From contig JAJTBS010000002.1 in NCBI GenBank assembly GCA_021286765.1, positions 682,001 to 746,000 of the forward strand: DNA of 64,000 nt. The letters are read 5' to 3'. Positions 7,026 through 16,071 of this stretch are shown one piece after another. How positions within the stretch are numbered: the stretch's first letter is position 1; every line of letters starts with the position of its first letter. This stretch comes from Holophagaceae bacterium (GTDB lineage Bacteria > Acidobacteriota > Holophagae > Holophagales > Holophagaceae). The translations under genes and the position numbers were made by a program. Below the pieces are notes generated by a model that was not told the origin of the DNA, made no database searches, and saw only the letters and a list, made by a program, of their open reading frames with translations.

Positions 7026-9752
7026 ATGACCTCGCCACCCCTGCCGCCTGAGGTCCCCCCCGCCTGCCAGTGGGTGGATGGCCTGCCCTTGGCCATGCTG
7101 GCCTGGAATCCCGTGGAGGCGGTCCTCTGCCCCAACCGGGCCTTCACCGAGCTGTTCGGCTACGGGAACGGCGACCTACGGGAGGCCGGGGCCTGGTGGG
7201 AGTCGTGCCTGCCGGATGATGCCCACCGCCAGGCCCTGCAGGCGGCCTGGGCCGAAGCGGTGCGGCCCCCCAGCGGCGGGAGCCAGACCATGGCGCCCAT
7301 GGATGTCCCCATGCGGCAGCAGGACGGCACCTGGCGGTTCGTCCGGGCTGCCTGCGCGCGGCTGGGTGATCACCCGGTGATCACCTTCATCGACCTGACC
7401 CGGCACCACCGCACCGAGGAGGTGCTGGCCTTCCTGGCCAGCGGCGCCTCCGGGCTGGATGAGGACTTCTTCCAGTCCCTGGCGCGGTTCCTGGCCAGGC
7501 AGTTCGCGGTGGACTTCGTCTGCATCGATGTCCTCGAAGGCGACGGCCTGACGGCGAGGACGCTGGCGGTGTGGTGCGATGGCCAGTTCGAGGACAACGT
7601 GTCCTACGCCCTGAAGGACACCCCCTGCGGCGTCCTCGCGGAGCGGACGGTGTGCTGTTTCCCGTCCGGGGTGGTGGACGCCTTCCCCAAGGATGACGTG
7701 CTCCGGGACCTCCTGGCGGAGAGCTACGTGGGGGTCACACTCCGGAGTCACACCGGGAAGCCCATCGGCCTCATCGCGCTGATCAGCCGGCGTCCCCTGA
7801 AGGAGCCGGAGCTGGTCGAGTCCCTGCTGAAGCTGGTGGCGGACCGCGCCGCCGGCGAGCTGGAGCGCCGGCAGGCGGAGGAGGCCCTGCGGGAGAGCGA
7901 GGCCGCCCATCGCCACCAGTTCACGGACAACTCGTCGGTGATGCTGATGATCGATCCCGAGGACGGCCGCATCCTCGACGCCAACCGCGCGGCCGCGGCC
8001 TTCTACGGGTACACCCCGGAGCGGATGCTGGAGCTGCGCATCACCGACATCAACCCCCTGCCGGAAGCGGACCTCCGCCGTTTCGCCGCGGCCATCCGCG
8101 ACGATGAGGGCGCCCGCTTCGAGTTCCAGCACCGCATGGCCGATGGCTCCCTCCGCGAGGTGGAGGTCTCCACGAGCCGCGTCCTGGCGGGCCAGCGGCG
8201 GGTGCTGTACTCCATCATCCACGACATCACCGAGCGCAAGCAGGCCGAGGCCCAGCTGCGGGAGAACGAGGCCAAGCTCCGGACCATCTTCGAGGCCTCG
8301 GAAGCGGGCATCATCCTGGTGTCGAACCAGGGCGAGATCTCCTTCGCGAACCGGCGCATGGCGGAGATGTTCGGGATGCCCATGGAGCAGCTGATCGGCA
8401 CCGGCTATCCCGACCACCTGCACCCCTCCGAGAAGCAGGTCGGCGATGCGCGGATGCGGATGATCATCAACGGCGAGATCGACCGGGTCTCCGTGGAACG
8501 GCTGTTCCAGCGGGAGGATGGCAGCACCTTCTGGGGGCACCTGTCCGGGCGGCGCCTGGAGAACACCGATGGCAGCCTGCACACCCTCGTCGGCATCATC
8601 ACCGATGTCACCAAGCGCCGGGAGGCGGAGGAACAGCAGCAGGTCCTGCAGGCCCAGCTGCACCAGGCCCAGAAACTGGAGAGCCTCGGCAGCCTCGCCG
8701 GTGGGGTCGCCCATGACATGAACAACGTCCTGGGGGCGATCCTCGGGCTGGCTTCCGCCCATGTCGAATCCCAGCCGGCGGGCAGTCCCGCCCAGCGGGC
8801 CTTCAGCACCATCGTCAAGGCCGCCGAGCGGGGCGGCAACATGCTGAAGGGCCTGCTCAGCTTTGCGCGGCAGAACTCGGCCGAGCAGCAGGACCTGGAC
8901 CTCAACGCCATCATCCGGGAGGAGGTGCGGCTGCTGGAGCGCACCACCCTGTCGAAGGTCCGGCTCACCATGGACCTGGATCCCGACCTGCAGCTGATCC
9001 AGGGCGAGCCCGGGGCCCTGACCCACGCCCTCATGAACCTCTGCGTGAATGCCGTGGACGCCATGCCGGAGACCGGCACCCTCACCCTGCGGACCCGGAA
9101 CCTCCCCGGCCGCTGGGTCGAGGTGCAGGTCCAGGACACGGGCACCGGCATGCCGAAGGAGGTCCTGGACCGGGCCCTGGATCCCTTCTTCACCACCAAG
9201 GAGGTGGGCAAGGGCACGGGGCTGGGCCTGTCCATCGTCTACAGCACGGTCAAGACCCACCAGGGCGAGATGGAGCTCCGGAGCGAGCCGGGGCAGGGCA
9301 CCTGCGTCGTCCTGCGCTTTCCCGCCGGCGCCGGCCTGGCCCAGCCCTCCGAGCCTTCGGGAGCCTACGGCATCCTCCCCTTCGACGGCGCGCTGGAGGT
9401 CCTGCTGGTGGACGATGACGAGCTCATCCAGAACTCCATGCTGGGCATGCTGGAGCTCCTCGGCCACCTGGCCTGCCTGGCCACCAGCGGCGAGGAGGCC
9501 CTGGCCCGGGTGGAGGCGGGCCTCCGGCCCGACGTGGTCATCCTCGACATGAACATGCCGGGCATCGGCGGGGCCGGAACCCTGCCGCGGCTGCGGGCCC
9601 TGCTGCCCGCGGTGCCGGTGCTCCTGACCACGGGGCGGGCGGACCAGACGGCCCAGGACCTGATCAAGGCCCACCCCCACGTCACCCTGCTCTCCAAGCC
9701 CTTCGGCATCAAGGAACTCCAGGCGCACCTGGCCCCCTTCGTGCGGGTCTGA
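7026..9752 (+). CDS. Hybrid sensor histidine kinase: PAS-GAF-PAS-PAS-HisKA-HATPase-REC
   Basis: A soluble 908-residue kinase. It has a PAS-like domain (about 15-130), a GAF domain (about 142-275), two PAS domains (about 297-408 and 417-533, the second ending VGIITDVTKRREAEE), HisKA with phosphorylated H563 in GGVAHDMNN, an ATPase domain with N-box NLCVNAVDAM, DTGTGM and GKGTGLGLS, and a C-terminal receiver with phosphoacceptor D841 (VILDMNMPG). There are no membrane helices, so it senses a cytoplasmic signal. The terminal receiver suggests phosphorelay or self-control. An in-frame ATG near 6979 could give a longer form. The divergent upstream gene encodes a membrane protein; no output regulator is adjacent. 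Confidence 0.88.
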   Translation: MTSPPLPPEVPPACQWVDGLPLAMLAWNPVEAVLCPNRAFTELFGYGNGDLREAGAWWESCLPDDAHRQALQAAWAEAVRPPSGGSQTMAPMDVPMRQQDGTWRFVRAACARLGDHPVITFIDLTRHHRTEEVLAFLASGASGLDEDFFQSLARFLARQFAVDFVCIDVLEGDGLTARTLAVWCDGQFEDNVSYALKDTPCGVLAERTVCCFPSGVVDAFPKDDVLRDLLAESYVGVTLRSHTGKPIGLIALISRRPLKEPELVESLLKLVADRAAGELERRQAEEALRESEAAHRHQFTDNSSVMLMIDPEDGRILDANRAAAAFYGYTPERMLELRITDINPLPEADLRRFAAAIRDDEGARFEFQHRMADGSLREVEVSTSRVLAGQRRVLYSIIHDITERKQAEAQLRENEAKLRTIFEASEAGIILVSNQGEISFANRRMAEMFGMPMEQLIGTGYPDHLHPSEKQVGDARMRMIINGEIDRVSVERLFQREDGSTFWGHLSGRRLENTDGSLHTLVGIITDVTKRREAEEQQQVLQAQLHQAQKLESLGSLAGGVAHDMNNVLGAILGLASAHVESQPAGSPAQRAFSTIVKAAERGGNMLKGLLSFARQNSAEQQDLDLNAIIREEVRLLERTTLSKVRLTMDLDPDLQLIQGEPGALTHALMNLCVNAVDAMPETGTLTLRTRNLPGRWVEVQVQDTGTGMPKEVLDRALDPFFTTKEVGKGTGLGLSIVYSTVKTHQGEMELRSEPGQGTCVVLRFPAGAGLAQPSEPSGAYGILPFDGALEVLLVDDDELIQNSMLGMLELLGHLACLATSGEEALARVEAGLRPDVVILDMNMPGIGGAGTLPRLRALLPAVPVLLTTGRADQTAQDLIKAHPHVTLLSKPFGIKELQAHLAPFVRV

Positions 9753-9784
9753 GCGCCACCGGATGCGCTTAGGATGGGAGGCCT

Positions 9785-11014
9785 ATGACCTCCCCCGCCG
9801 CAGCGCATCCCCTCCTCGGCCCCGACGGCCGGCTGCTCTTCGTGACGCGGGCGGCGCGGATGTTTTCGTACGGCTTCCTCTCCGTGGTGCTGGTGCTGTA
9901 CCTGGCCGGGCTCGGCTTCAGCGAGGGGCGCATCGGCCTGCTGCTGACCCTCACCCTGGTGGGGGACACGCTCATCTCGCTGTGGATCACCCTCCACGCC
10001 GACCGCGTGGGCCGCAAACCCATGCTGGTGCTGGGCGCGGCCCTCATGCTGCTGGCCGGCATCCCCTTCGCCCTCAGCGGCGACTTCACGGTGCTGGTGC
10101 TGGCGGCCACCTTCGGCGTCATCAGCCCCTCGGGGAACGAGGTGGGGCCCTTCCTGGCCATCGAGCAGGCGGCCCTCTCCCAGGTGCTGCCCGAGGATCG
10201 CCGCACCGGCGTCTTCGCCTGGTACAACCTCACCGGCTCCTTCGCCACCGCCCTGGGCGCCCTGGCCGGGGGCTGGCTGGCCCAGGTCCTCCAGGGGGCC
10301 GGCCTGGCGCCCGTGGCCAGCTACCGGGTGCTGGTCTTCGCCTACGCCGCCGTGGGCCTGCTGCTGGTGGCCCTCTTCGCCAAGCTCAGCGGGGCCGTGG
10401 AAGCGCCGCCCGCCGCCGCCACGGCCGGGCGCTGGGGCCTGCACGCCTCGAAGGGCGTGGTGCTGAAGCTGTCAGCCCTGTTCTCCCTGGACGCCTTCGC
10501 CGGGGGCTTCGTCATCCAGAGCCTCGTGGCCTACTGGTTCCACCAGCGGTTCGGCGTGGCGCCGGGGACGCTGGGCTCCATCTTCTTCGTGGCCAACGTG
10601 CTGGCGGGCCTCTCCAGCCTCTACGCCGTGAAGCTGGCCGCGCGCATCGGCCTCATCCGCACCATGGTCGTCACCCACATCCCCTCGAACGTGCTGCTGA
10701 TCCTGGTGCCGCTGATGCCGAACCTGTCGCTGGCCGTGGCCATGCTGCTGCTGCGCTTCAGCATTTCGCAGATGGACGTGCCCACGCGCCAGGCCTACAC
10801 CATGGCCGTGGTGGCGCCCGACGAGCGCTCCGCCGCCGCCGGCGTCACGGGCATCGCGCGCACCACCGGCGCGGCCCTCTCGCCGGTCCTGGCCGGCCCC
10901 CTGCTCGCCGTCCCCGCCCTCGCGGGGCTGCCCTTCCTCCTCGCGGGGGGCCTCAAGATCCTCTACGACCTGCTGCTCTACCGGAGCTTCCGGAATTCAG
11001 AGCGCACGCGCTGA
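9785..11014 (+). CDS. Major facilitator superfamily transporter
   Basis: A 409-residue, 12-helix transporter. ADRVGRKPMLVLG after the second/third helix is the MFS loop 2-3 signature (G-x-x-x-D-x-x-G-R-K). The sequence splits into two six-helix halves joined by a loop around residues 195-215. GGGAGG precedes the ATG. It follows the kinase by 32 bp and could be cotranscribed with it. The substrate is not recognisable; multidrug or small-solute efflux is likely from the family in general. Confidence 0.85.
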   Translation: MTSPAAAHPLLGPDGRLLFVTRAARMFSYGFLSVVLVLYLAGLGFSEGRIGLLLTLTLVGDTLISLWITLHADRVGRKPMLVLGAALMLLAGIPFALSGDFTVLVLAATFGVISPSGNEVGPFLAIEQAALSQVLPEDRRTGVFAWYNLTGSFATALGALAGGWLAQVLQGAGLAPVASYRVLVFAYAAVGLLLVALFAKLSGAVEAPPAAATAGRWGLHASKGVVLKLSALFSLDAFAGGFVIQSLVAYWFHQRFGVAPGTLGSIFFVANVLAGLSSLYAVKLAARIGLIRTMVVTHIPSNVLLILVPLMPNLSLAVAMLLLRFSISQMDVPTRQAYTMAVVAPDERSAAAGVTGIARTTGAALSPVLAGPLLAVPALAGLPFLLAGGLKILYDLLLYRSFRNSERTR

Positions 11015-11075
11015 GGCAGGCCCCACGCGGCCTGGCCATTGAAGCAAAAAATGGTATTAATACGATCAGGCAGCC

Positions 11076-11102
11076 TTGTTACAACAGGAATATTCCTATC
11101 TT
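11076..11102 (+). promoter_or_regulatory. Candidate promoter with a 12-bp palindrome in the spacer
   Basis: This is an AT-rich island in GC-rich sequence. TTGTTA (11076-11081) and TATCTT (11097-11102) are spaced 15 bp, and the perfect palindrome AGGAATATTCCT (11086-11097) lies between them. It is 53 bp ahead of the secreted-protein gene. The short spacer makes the promoter weak by consensus; a repressor or activator bound at the palindrome is an inference. Confidence 0.35.
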
Positions 11103-11154
11103 CCGGGGCGCCGGACGACTAGCATCGGGACCGCCCCTCTGGAGGTGGGCCGCC

Positions 11155-11991
11155 ATGTCCCATGCAACCTTCAAGTCCCTGTTCCCCAAGCTCGCGTTCG
11201 TCCTGGCGCCGGCTCTGCTCGCCCAAAGCGGTCCCATGCCGCCGCCCCCGCTCATGCTGTTCGTGCGCGAGGAGGTCAAGCCCGGCCACGGGGCGGGCCA
11301 CGCGGCCACGGAATCCGCGTGGACCCGCGCCCTCGCCAAGGGCCAGTCCAAGGACCACTACATCGGCATGAGCGCCCTCACGGGGCCCTCCGAGGCCTGG
11401 TTCATCATGGGCTACGCCAGCTACGCGGACTGGGAGGCCAAGCAGAACGAGTTCGACAAGAACCCGGCCCTGAAGGCGGAGATCGACAAGATCTCGGCCC
11501 AGGACGGGGAGCACCTCAGCGGCACCCGCACCCTGCTGGGGGCGCTGCGCAAGGATCTGAGCTACGGTCCGCCCGTGGAGATCGGGAAGATGCGCTACTT
11601 CCGCATCCGCACCTTCCGCGTGAAGCAGGGGCAGGGCAAGGCCTTCGAGGAGGGCGTGAAGCTGGCCCTGGGCGGCTACACCAAGAGCGGGTACACCGCC
11701 TCCTTCGCCTGCTACGAGATCGCCGCGGGCACGGGCTCGCCCACCTACCTGATCCTGCGCCCCCTCAAGTCCCTGGCGGAGCTGGACGGCATGGCCGCCG
11801 CCGACAAGGCCTTCCAGGAGGCCCTGGGCGAGGAGGGCCGGATGGCCATGCAGAAGGTCTTCGCGGACACCGTGAATATCGTCGAGAACCAGCTCTTCGC
11901 CTTCAGCCCCAAGCTCAGCTTCCCGGGGCCGGACATGGTGGCGAGCGATCCGGGGTTCTGGACGGTGAAGCCCCCCAAGGGCGCGAAGTAG
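11155..11991 (+). CDS. Exported protein with two ABM/NIPSNAP-like halves, function unknown
   Basis: 278 residues. An N-terminal signal peptide (about MSHATFKSLFPKLAFVLAPA, cut near LLAQS) is followed by two similar alpha/beta units: LMLFVREEVKPGHGAGHAAT (about 34) with WFIMGYASYADWEAK, and YFRIRTFRVKQGQGKAFEEG (about 148) with TYLILRPLKSLAELDGM. This resembles a duplicated dimeric alpha-beta barrel of the ABM/NIPSNAP type, but that is fold guessing from pattern, not a firm match. GGAGG lies nine bases before ATG 11155. It is a single-gene unit behind its own AT-rich promoter region and probably periplasmic. Confidence 0.65.
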   Translation: MSHATFKSLFPKLAFVLAPALLAQSGPMPPPPLMLFVREEVKPGHGAGHAATESAWTRALAKGQSKDHYIGMSALTGPSEAWFIMGYASYADWEAKQNEFDKNPALKAEIDKISAQDGEHLSGTRTLLGALRKDLSYGPPVEIGKMRYFRIRTFRVKQGQGKAFEEGVKLALGGYTKSGYTASFACYEIAAGTGSPTYLILRPLKSLAELDGMAAADKAFQEALGEEGRMAMQKVFADTVNIVENQLFAFSPKLSFPGPDMVASDPGFWTVKPPKGAK

Positions 11992-12043
11992 GCGGGTCCC
12001 CCGCGCTGGCCCCGGTGGTTTGTGAGGACGCCGGGGCCAGGCC

Positions 12044-13489
12044 CTAGAGCATCGGCCCGCCCTCGGCGGCCTGCTCCATGTGCCCCTGGAAGCCCTTCAT
12101 CACCAGGCCGTGCATGGCCGCCTGGGTATAGCGGTAGAAGAACCAGGGCAGGGCCGGGTTGAAGTCGTGGATGGCCACCAGGGTGAAGCGGCCGCCCAGC
12201 AGGTCGCGGAACTCCAGGCGGGCCGTGCGGCCGCCCAGCATCCGCGCCAGGGCGCCGCCGGTGATGAAGTACATGCGACGGTCCGGTGTGCTGTGCGTGG
12301 GCTTGAAGTCGAGGCGCAGCAGCCGCAGCCGCGTGAGCCGCAGCCGCACAGTCCAGGAACCGTCCGCATCGCGCTCCGTGGCCACGAAGAGCTTCATGAG
12401 CGCGCCCAGCCAGGGGAAGTAGCGCTCCGCCACCCATTCGGCGTTGCGCCCCTGCGGCAGGCGCAGGCGCTGGATGGAGCGCACCCGGCCCAGCTGGCGC
12501 AGGGTCTCGTCATCCAGGGTCCGCTGGGCGCCGGTGGCCTCCACCGGGGCGGGCTGCTGCAGGGACTGCGCCAGGGTCTCCTTGAGGGGCGTCCAGTCGC
12601 GCACCACGGCCTGCTGCACGGGGTTCGCCTCACCGTGGGATTCCGCGGAGAACAGGTCCAGCAGGTAGGTGATGAAGTCCGGATGCAGCGAGGGGTTCAG
12701 CCGCCTCAGCAGGGCCGCGAAGGCGCCCTGGGGCAGGTCCCCCCAGGGCGCGAAGTGCACCGGGTGGTCCAGCAGGTCCGCCGTGTCCTGGAGCATCTGG
12801 CGCAGGCTGGTGGGCTCGGGGCCGAAGACATCGAAACTGCCGTCGAAGGTGTCCGCGCGACCCACGCAGTGCTGGAAGGCCCGCAGCAGGGCCGCCAGGG
12901 AGAGGGGGCGGATCTCGTTGGTGCCCAGGCGGGGCAGGGGGATGCGCGGCAGGGTCTCCACCATCTGCACCAGCAGCCGCGCCAGCTCCCCGCCCGGCCC
13001 CACCACCAGGCCCGTGCGCAGCACCGTGAGGGGCACGCCGCGGGAGGCCAGCACCGCCTCCCGCTCCTGGGCGTCCCGCCCCGTGGGCCGTTCGGCGGCG
13101 GCCAGCAGGGGGGCCCGGCAGAGGATCTGCTTCACGCCGGTGCGGGCCGCGGCCCAGGCGAAGTTGTCGGCGACCAGCAGGTCCATGTCCCGGGACTGGG
13201 CCTGGTCCAGGCGGGCCGAGGGGTCGCGGTTGTGCACCAGGTACACCGCGTAGTCCACGCCCTCCAGGGCGCGGGCCAGCTCCAACCGGGAGAAGTGGTC
13301 GCAGCTGCGCACCTCGTCCTGCGGGCGCGGCGCCTTGCGCGTCAGCGAGCGCGTGAGGATGCGCAGGTCGAAGCGGTCGCCCAGCGCCTCGCAGAGCGCC
13401 GCCCCGATGAAGCCGCTGGTGCCCGCCAGGGCGACCCGGGGGCGGGAGCCGGGCTTGGGTTCAGGGTGGGGTTCGGCGGGAGTGGACAC
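12044..13489 (-). CDS. NAD(P)-binding SDR protein with C-terminal polyketide-cyclase/DUF2867-like domain
   Basis: About 481 residues. The N-terminal Rossmann domain starts VALAGTSGFIGAALCEALG (the extended/atypical SDR glycine motif, G-x-x-G-x-x-G) and runs to about residue 280. The C-terminal part (about 330-480; AEWVAERYFPWLGALMKLF, RRMYFITGGALARML) looks like the DUF2867-type domain that follows SDR domains in YbjT-like proteins. The usual SDR YxxxK pair is not obvious, so catalysis is uncertain. GTG 13489 gives a start just outside the upstream gene; a GTG at 13525 would overlap it by 20 bp. It probably forms an operon with the hydrolase. Confidence 0.72.
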   Translation of the reverse strand: MSTPAEPHPEPKPGSRPRVALAGTSGFIGAALCEALGDRFDLRILTRSLTRKAPRPQDEVRSCDHFSRLELARALEGVDYAVYLVHNRDPSARLDQAQSRDMDLLVADNFAWAAARTGVKQILCRAPLLAAAERPTGRDAQEREAVLASRGVPLTVLRTGLVVGPGGELARLLVQMVETLPRIPLPRLGTNEIRPLSLAALLRAFQHCVGRADTFDGSFDVFGPEPTSLRQMLQDTADLLDHPVHFAPWGDLPQGAFAALLRRLNPSLHPDFITYLLDLFSAESHGEANPVQQAVVRDWTPLKETLAQSLQQPAPVEATGAQRTLDDETLRQLGRVRSIQRLRLPQGRNAEWVAERYFPWLGALMKLFVATERDADGSWTVRLRLTRLRLLRLDFKPTHSTPDRRMYFITGGALARMLGGRTARLEFRDLLGGRFTLVAIHDFNPALPWFFYRYTQAAMHGLVMKGFQGHMEQAAEGGPML

Positions 13490-13505
13490 GGGGCTAGAGC
13501 ATAGC

Positions 13506-14231
13506 TCACGTGGGGCCGGGCGCACCGGGCGCGGTCGGGGGCAGCAGGTCCACGAAGGTGCGGATGGCCTTCAGGCAGGCCTCGGGGCGGGTCTGCAGGA
13601 TCCAGTGCGGCCCCCGCACCGTCGCGATGTCCAGCTGGGCGCGGTGGGCGCGGATACAGGCCGTGGCGGCCCAGGGAACCAGGCGGTCGCGGTCCGCGCG
13701 CAGCGCCAGCAGGGGCACCGCGATACGGCCCAGCAGGTCCGTGGCGTCCACCGCGGCCACCGCCAGGGTGCGGCCCTTCATGGCGGCCGTGGGGAAGTGG
13801 GGCAGCATGGCCGTGGTGAGTTGCACCAGGGCCGGGGGCGCGCCCTTGCCCAGCAGCAGGCGGCGCAGCAGGGGCCGGGGCAGCTGCAGGGGCGGCAGCA
13901 GGCGCAGCAGGGGCCGCAGCCAGAGCCACTCGGGGCGCGGGTTCCGGGCGAAGCTGCTGACGAGGATCACCCCCGCCAGTCCTTCGGGCCGCTCCGCCGC
14001 CAGGGCCAGGGCCACCGGGCCCGAGAAGGATTCCCCCAGCAGCAGGAAGGGCCGCCCCGAGGGCAGCTGCTGGCGGGCGAAGGCCGTGCAGTCCGCATAG
14101 GCGGTCAGCTCCGGCGGGTAGCGCACCACCTGGGCCTCCCAGTCCCCCAGCGCCTGCACGAAGGGCTCGAACATGCGCCCCGTGCCGTCCATGCCGGGCA
14201 GGAGCACGAGGAGGGGGCGGGGGGCGGCCAT
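13506..14231 (-). CDS. Alpha/beta hydrolase
   Basis: A 241-residue alpha/beta-hydrolase fold protein. PLLVLLPGMDGTGRMF forms the oxyanion-hole strand, LLLGESFSGPVALALA carries the nucleophile elbow (G-E-S-F-S-G), LLALRADRDRLVP the acid region and GPHWILQTRP the catalytic histidine region. No signal peptide is seen. The substrate is unknown; esterase or acyltransferase-like activity is typical of such small members. It is immediately upstream of the SDR gene on the same strand. Confidence 0.8.
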   Translation of the reverse strand: MAAPRPLLVLLPGMDGTGRMFEPFVQALGDWEAQVVRYPPELTAYADCTAFARQQLPSGRPFLLLGESFSGPVALALAAERPEGLAGVILVSSFARNPRPEWLWLRPLLRLLPPLQLPRPLLRRLLLGKGAPPALVQLTTAMLPHFPTAAMKGRTLAVAAVDATDLLGRIAVPLLALRADRDRLVPWAATACIRAHRAQLDIATVRGPHWILQTRPEACLKAIRTFVDLLPPTAPGAPGPT

Positions 14232-14405
14232 GGGCGAGTATCCCAGGCCCGGGCGCTCCCGGCGAAGCCCGGACCAGGCTTGGACACCTTTTGACGCATC
14301 CGGGGCGCTAGGGTGGAGGCATCCCCCAACCAAAACCCGAAGGCCAGCCCCCGCGGACCCCCGTCCGACCTGGGCGTGCCGCTGGCCCGAGCTCAAGGAG
14401 GCCCC

Positions 14406-14693
14406 ATGGCCGCGATCATCCTCGACTACTTCGGCGACTGGCAGACCCGCCGCCTCACCTGTCCGGTCTGCGGCTGGACCGGCACCTTCCAGGAGGGCGA
14501 CACCGAGCTGTATGCCGCCCTCCAGGACTGCCAGTGCCCAGGCCCCCACGGGTTCACCGACCGGCCCATGCTCGCCATTCTGCCCTTCCCCACCTTCGAC
14601 GAGTGGCGCGAGCACTGGGACGAGATCAGCGAGGCCCAGCGATGCCTCGTTCGGCTCGCCGAGGCCAAGGAGGGGATCCAGGACCGGGACTGA
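14406..14693 (+). CDS. Small zinc-ribbon-like protein (95 aa)
   Basis: AAGGAGG lies five bases ahead of ATG 14406. The N-terminal half contains CPVCGWTGTF followed by CQCPGPHGFTDRP, giving four cysteines that could bind one zinc. The C-terminal half is an acidic helix (FDEWREHWDEISEAQRCLVR). I do not recognise a named family. It is 49 bp upstream of the SRAP gene on the same strand and may be expressed with it. Confidence 0.65.
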   Translation: MAAIILDYFGDWQTRRLTCPVCGWTGTFQEGDTELYAALQDCQCPGPHGFTDRPMLAILPFPTFDEWREHWDEISEAQRCLVRLAEAKEGIQDRD

Positions 14694-14742
14694 GGTTCCG
14701 GCCAATCCCGGTGCCCGTTCCCGCCGGTGTAGCATGGGCGGC

Positions 14743-15429
14743 ATGTGCGGCCGGTACACCTTCATCTTCGACGCCAGCTCGCTGGCGGAGGCCTTCGGCA
14801 TGGTGCCGCCGGGCTTCACCATCAAGAGCGGCCACAACCTCGGCCCGGGGCAGTACATCGTCATCGTGCGGCCCGAGCGCGGCCAGCGCGTGGCCGACAT
14901 GGCCTTCTGGGGCCTCATCCCCGGCTGGGTGAAGGATCCGAACACCTTCTCGAAGCCCATCAACGCCCGGGCCGAGACCGTGGAGGAGAAGCCCAGCTTC
15001 CGCGGCGCCTTCAAGCGCAAGCGCTGCCTCATCCCCGCCACGGGCTTCTTCGAGTGGAAGGCCGAAGGCAAGGCCAAGCAGCCCTTCTACATCCACGCCC
15101 GGGATGGCAGCCCCTTCGCGTTCGCGGGCCTGATGGAGGACTGGCACGGCCCCGATGGCGAGGTCATGGTCAGCGCCTGCATCCTCACCACCACGCCCAA
15201 CGAGCTGATGGCGGGCCTCCACGACCGCATGCCGGTGATCCTGCCCCCGGTGGCCTGGGACCTCTGGCTGGATGCCGCCGCCCAGCCCCGGGAGCTGCGG
15301 AGCCTCCTGGCGCCCTACCCGGCCAGCCTCATGGATGCCTACCCCGTGGGCACGGCCGTGGGCAACATCCGCAACGATGGCCCGGAGCTGATCCGGCCCC
15401 TGGCGCCCAGCGGATTGGACCTGGGCTGA
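14743..15429 (+). CDS. SRAP (SOS response-associated peptidase, YedK/HMCES) family protein
   Basis: A 228-residue SRAP protein. Cys2 (MCGRYTF) is the catalytic residue that forms a thiazolidine DNA-protein crosslink with abasic sites in single-stranded DNA. AFWGLIPGW, INARAETVEEKPSF, the CLIPATGFFEWK block with the active-site Glu, and LHDRMPVILPP with the conserved His are all in place. The start is fixed by the requirement for Cys2. The role is protection of abasic sites during replication. No LexA box was identified upstream. Confidence 0.92.
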   Translation: MCGRYTFIFDASSLAEAFGMVPPGFTIKSGHNLGPGQYIVIVRPERGQRVADMAFWGLIPGWVKDPNTFSKPINARAETVEEKPSFRGAFKRKRCLIPATGFFEWKAEGKAKQPFYIHARDGSPFAFAGLMEDWHGPDGEVMVSACILTTTPNELMAGLHDRMPVILPPVAWDLWLDAAAQPRELRSLLAPYPASLMDAYPVGTAVGNIRNDGPELIRPLAPSGLDLG

Positions 15430-15451
15430 CCGGCTCTAACCGGAATTGGGC

Positions 15452-15967
15452 TCAGTCGGCGCGGAGGCCCTTGGCCGCCAGCTCCTGCTCCGTGAGGCCG
15501 AAGAGGGGCGCCACCGTGCGGCCCCGCAGGCTGGCCATCAGGTAGAGCTGGCCGCGGTGGTGGGCTTCGTGCTCGGTCATGGCCCTTAACCATTTCCAAG
15601 TCGCCATGGAGGCGCCCGAGGGATTCGTGCAGGGCGCCAGCAGGTCGGCCTCGCTCAGCGTGCCGAAGATGGCCAGGGACTCGGCGTGGCACTGGTCCAG
15701 GTAGGCCCGCACGCCCTCCAGCCCCGAGGCCAGGCCCTTGGTGTGCTCCACCCCGTGCCCCGCGTAGCGGCTGGGGCGGCCCTGCACGGTCTCCGCATAC
15801 ATCCACCGCTCCAGGCCCGCCAGGTGGCGGAACAGGTCCCCGAAGCTGAAGGCCCCGGCCGCTGGCGCCCATTCCAGGTCCTCGGGCTGCAGCGCCTCCA
15901 CCACCCGCGCCGTGCGGGCCCGGGCGTTGCGCCAGTAGGCGAGGAAGGAGGGGGTGTCCTGGTGCAT
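15452..15967 (-). CDS. DinB-family (YfiT-like) metal-dependent protein
   Basis: 171 residues forming a four-helix bundle. The three histidine ligands of DinB/YfiT proteins appear as FRHLAGLERWM (first) and EHEAHHRGQLYLM (second and third). The family includes bacillithiol/mycothiol-dependent thiol transferases, but many members are uncharacterised, and the thiol cofactor of this organism is not evident. It is convergent with the SRAP gene, whose stop is 22 bp away. Confidence 0.85.
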   Translation of the reverse strand: MHQDTPSFLAYWRNARARTARVVEALQPEDLEWAPAAGAFSFGDLFRHLAGLERWMYAETVQGRPSRYAGHGVEHTKGLASGLEGVRAYLDQCHAESLAIFGTLSEADLLAPCTNPSGASMATWKWLRAMTEHEAHHRGQLYLMASLRGRTVAPLFGLTEQELAAKGLRAD

Positions 15968-16071
15968 GGATGGAGTATTTCAGGGGTTCTCGGTTCCCCC
16001 ATAGGGGTTACTGGACTTCTGGATGTAGCCTGTGGTGAAAAGCCTTAGTCGCCTTCCACCGGGAGACACTC

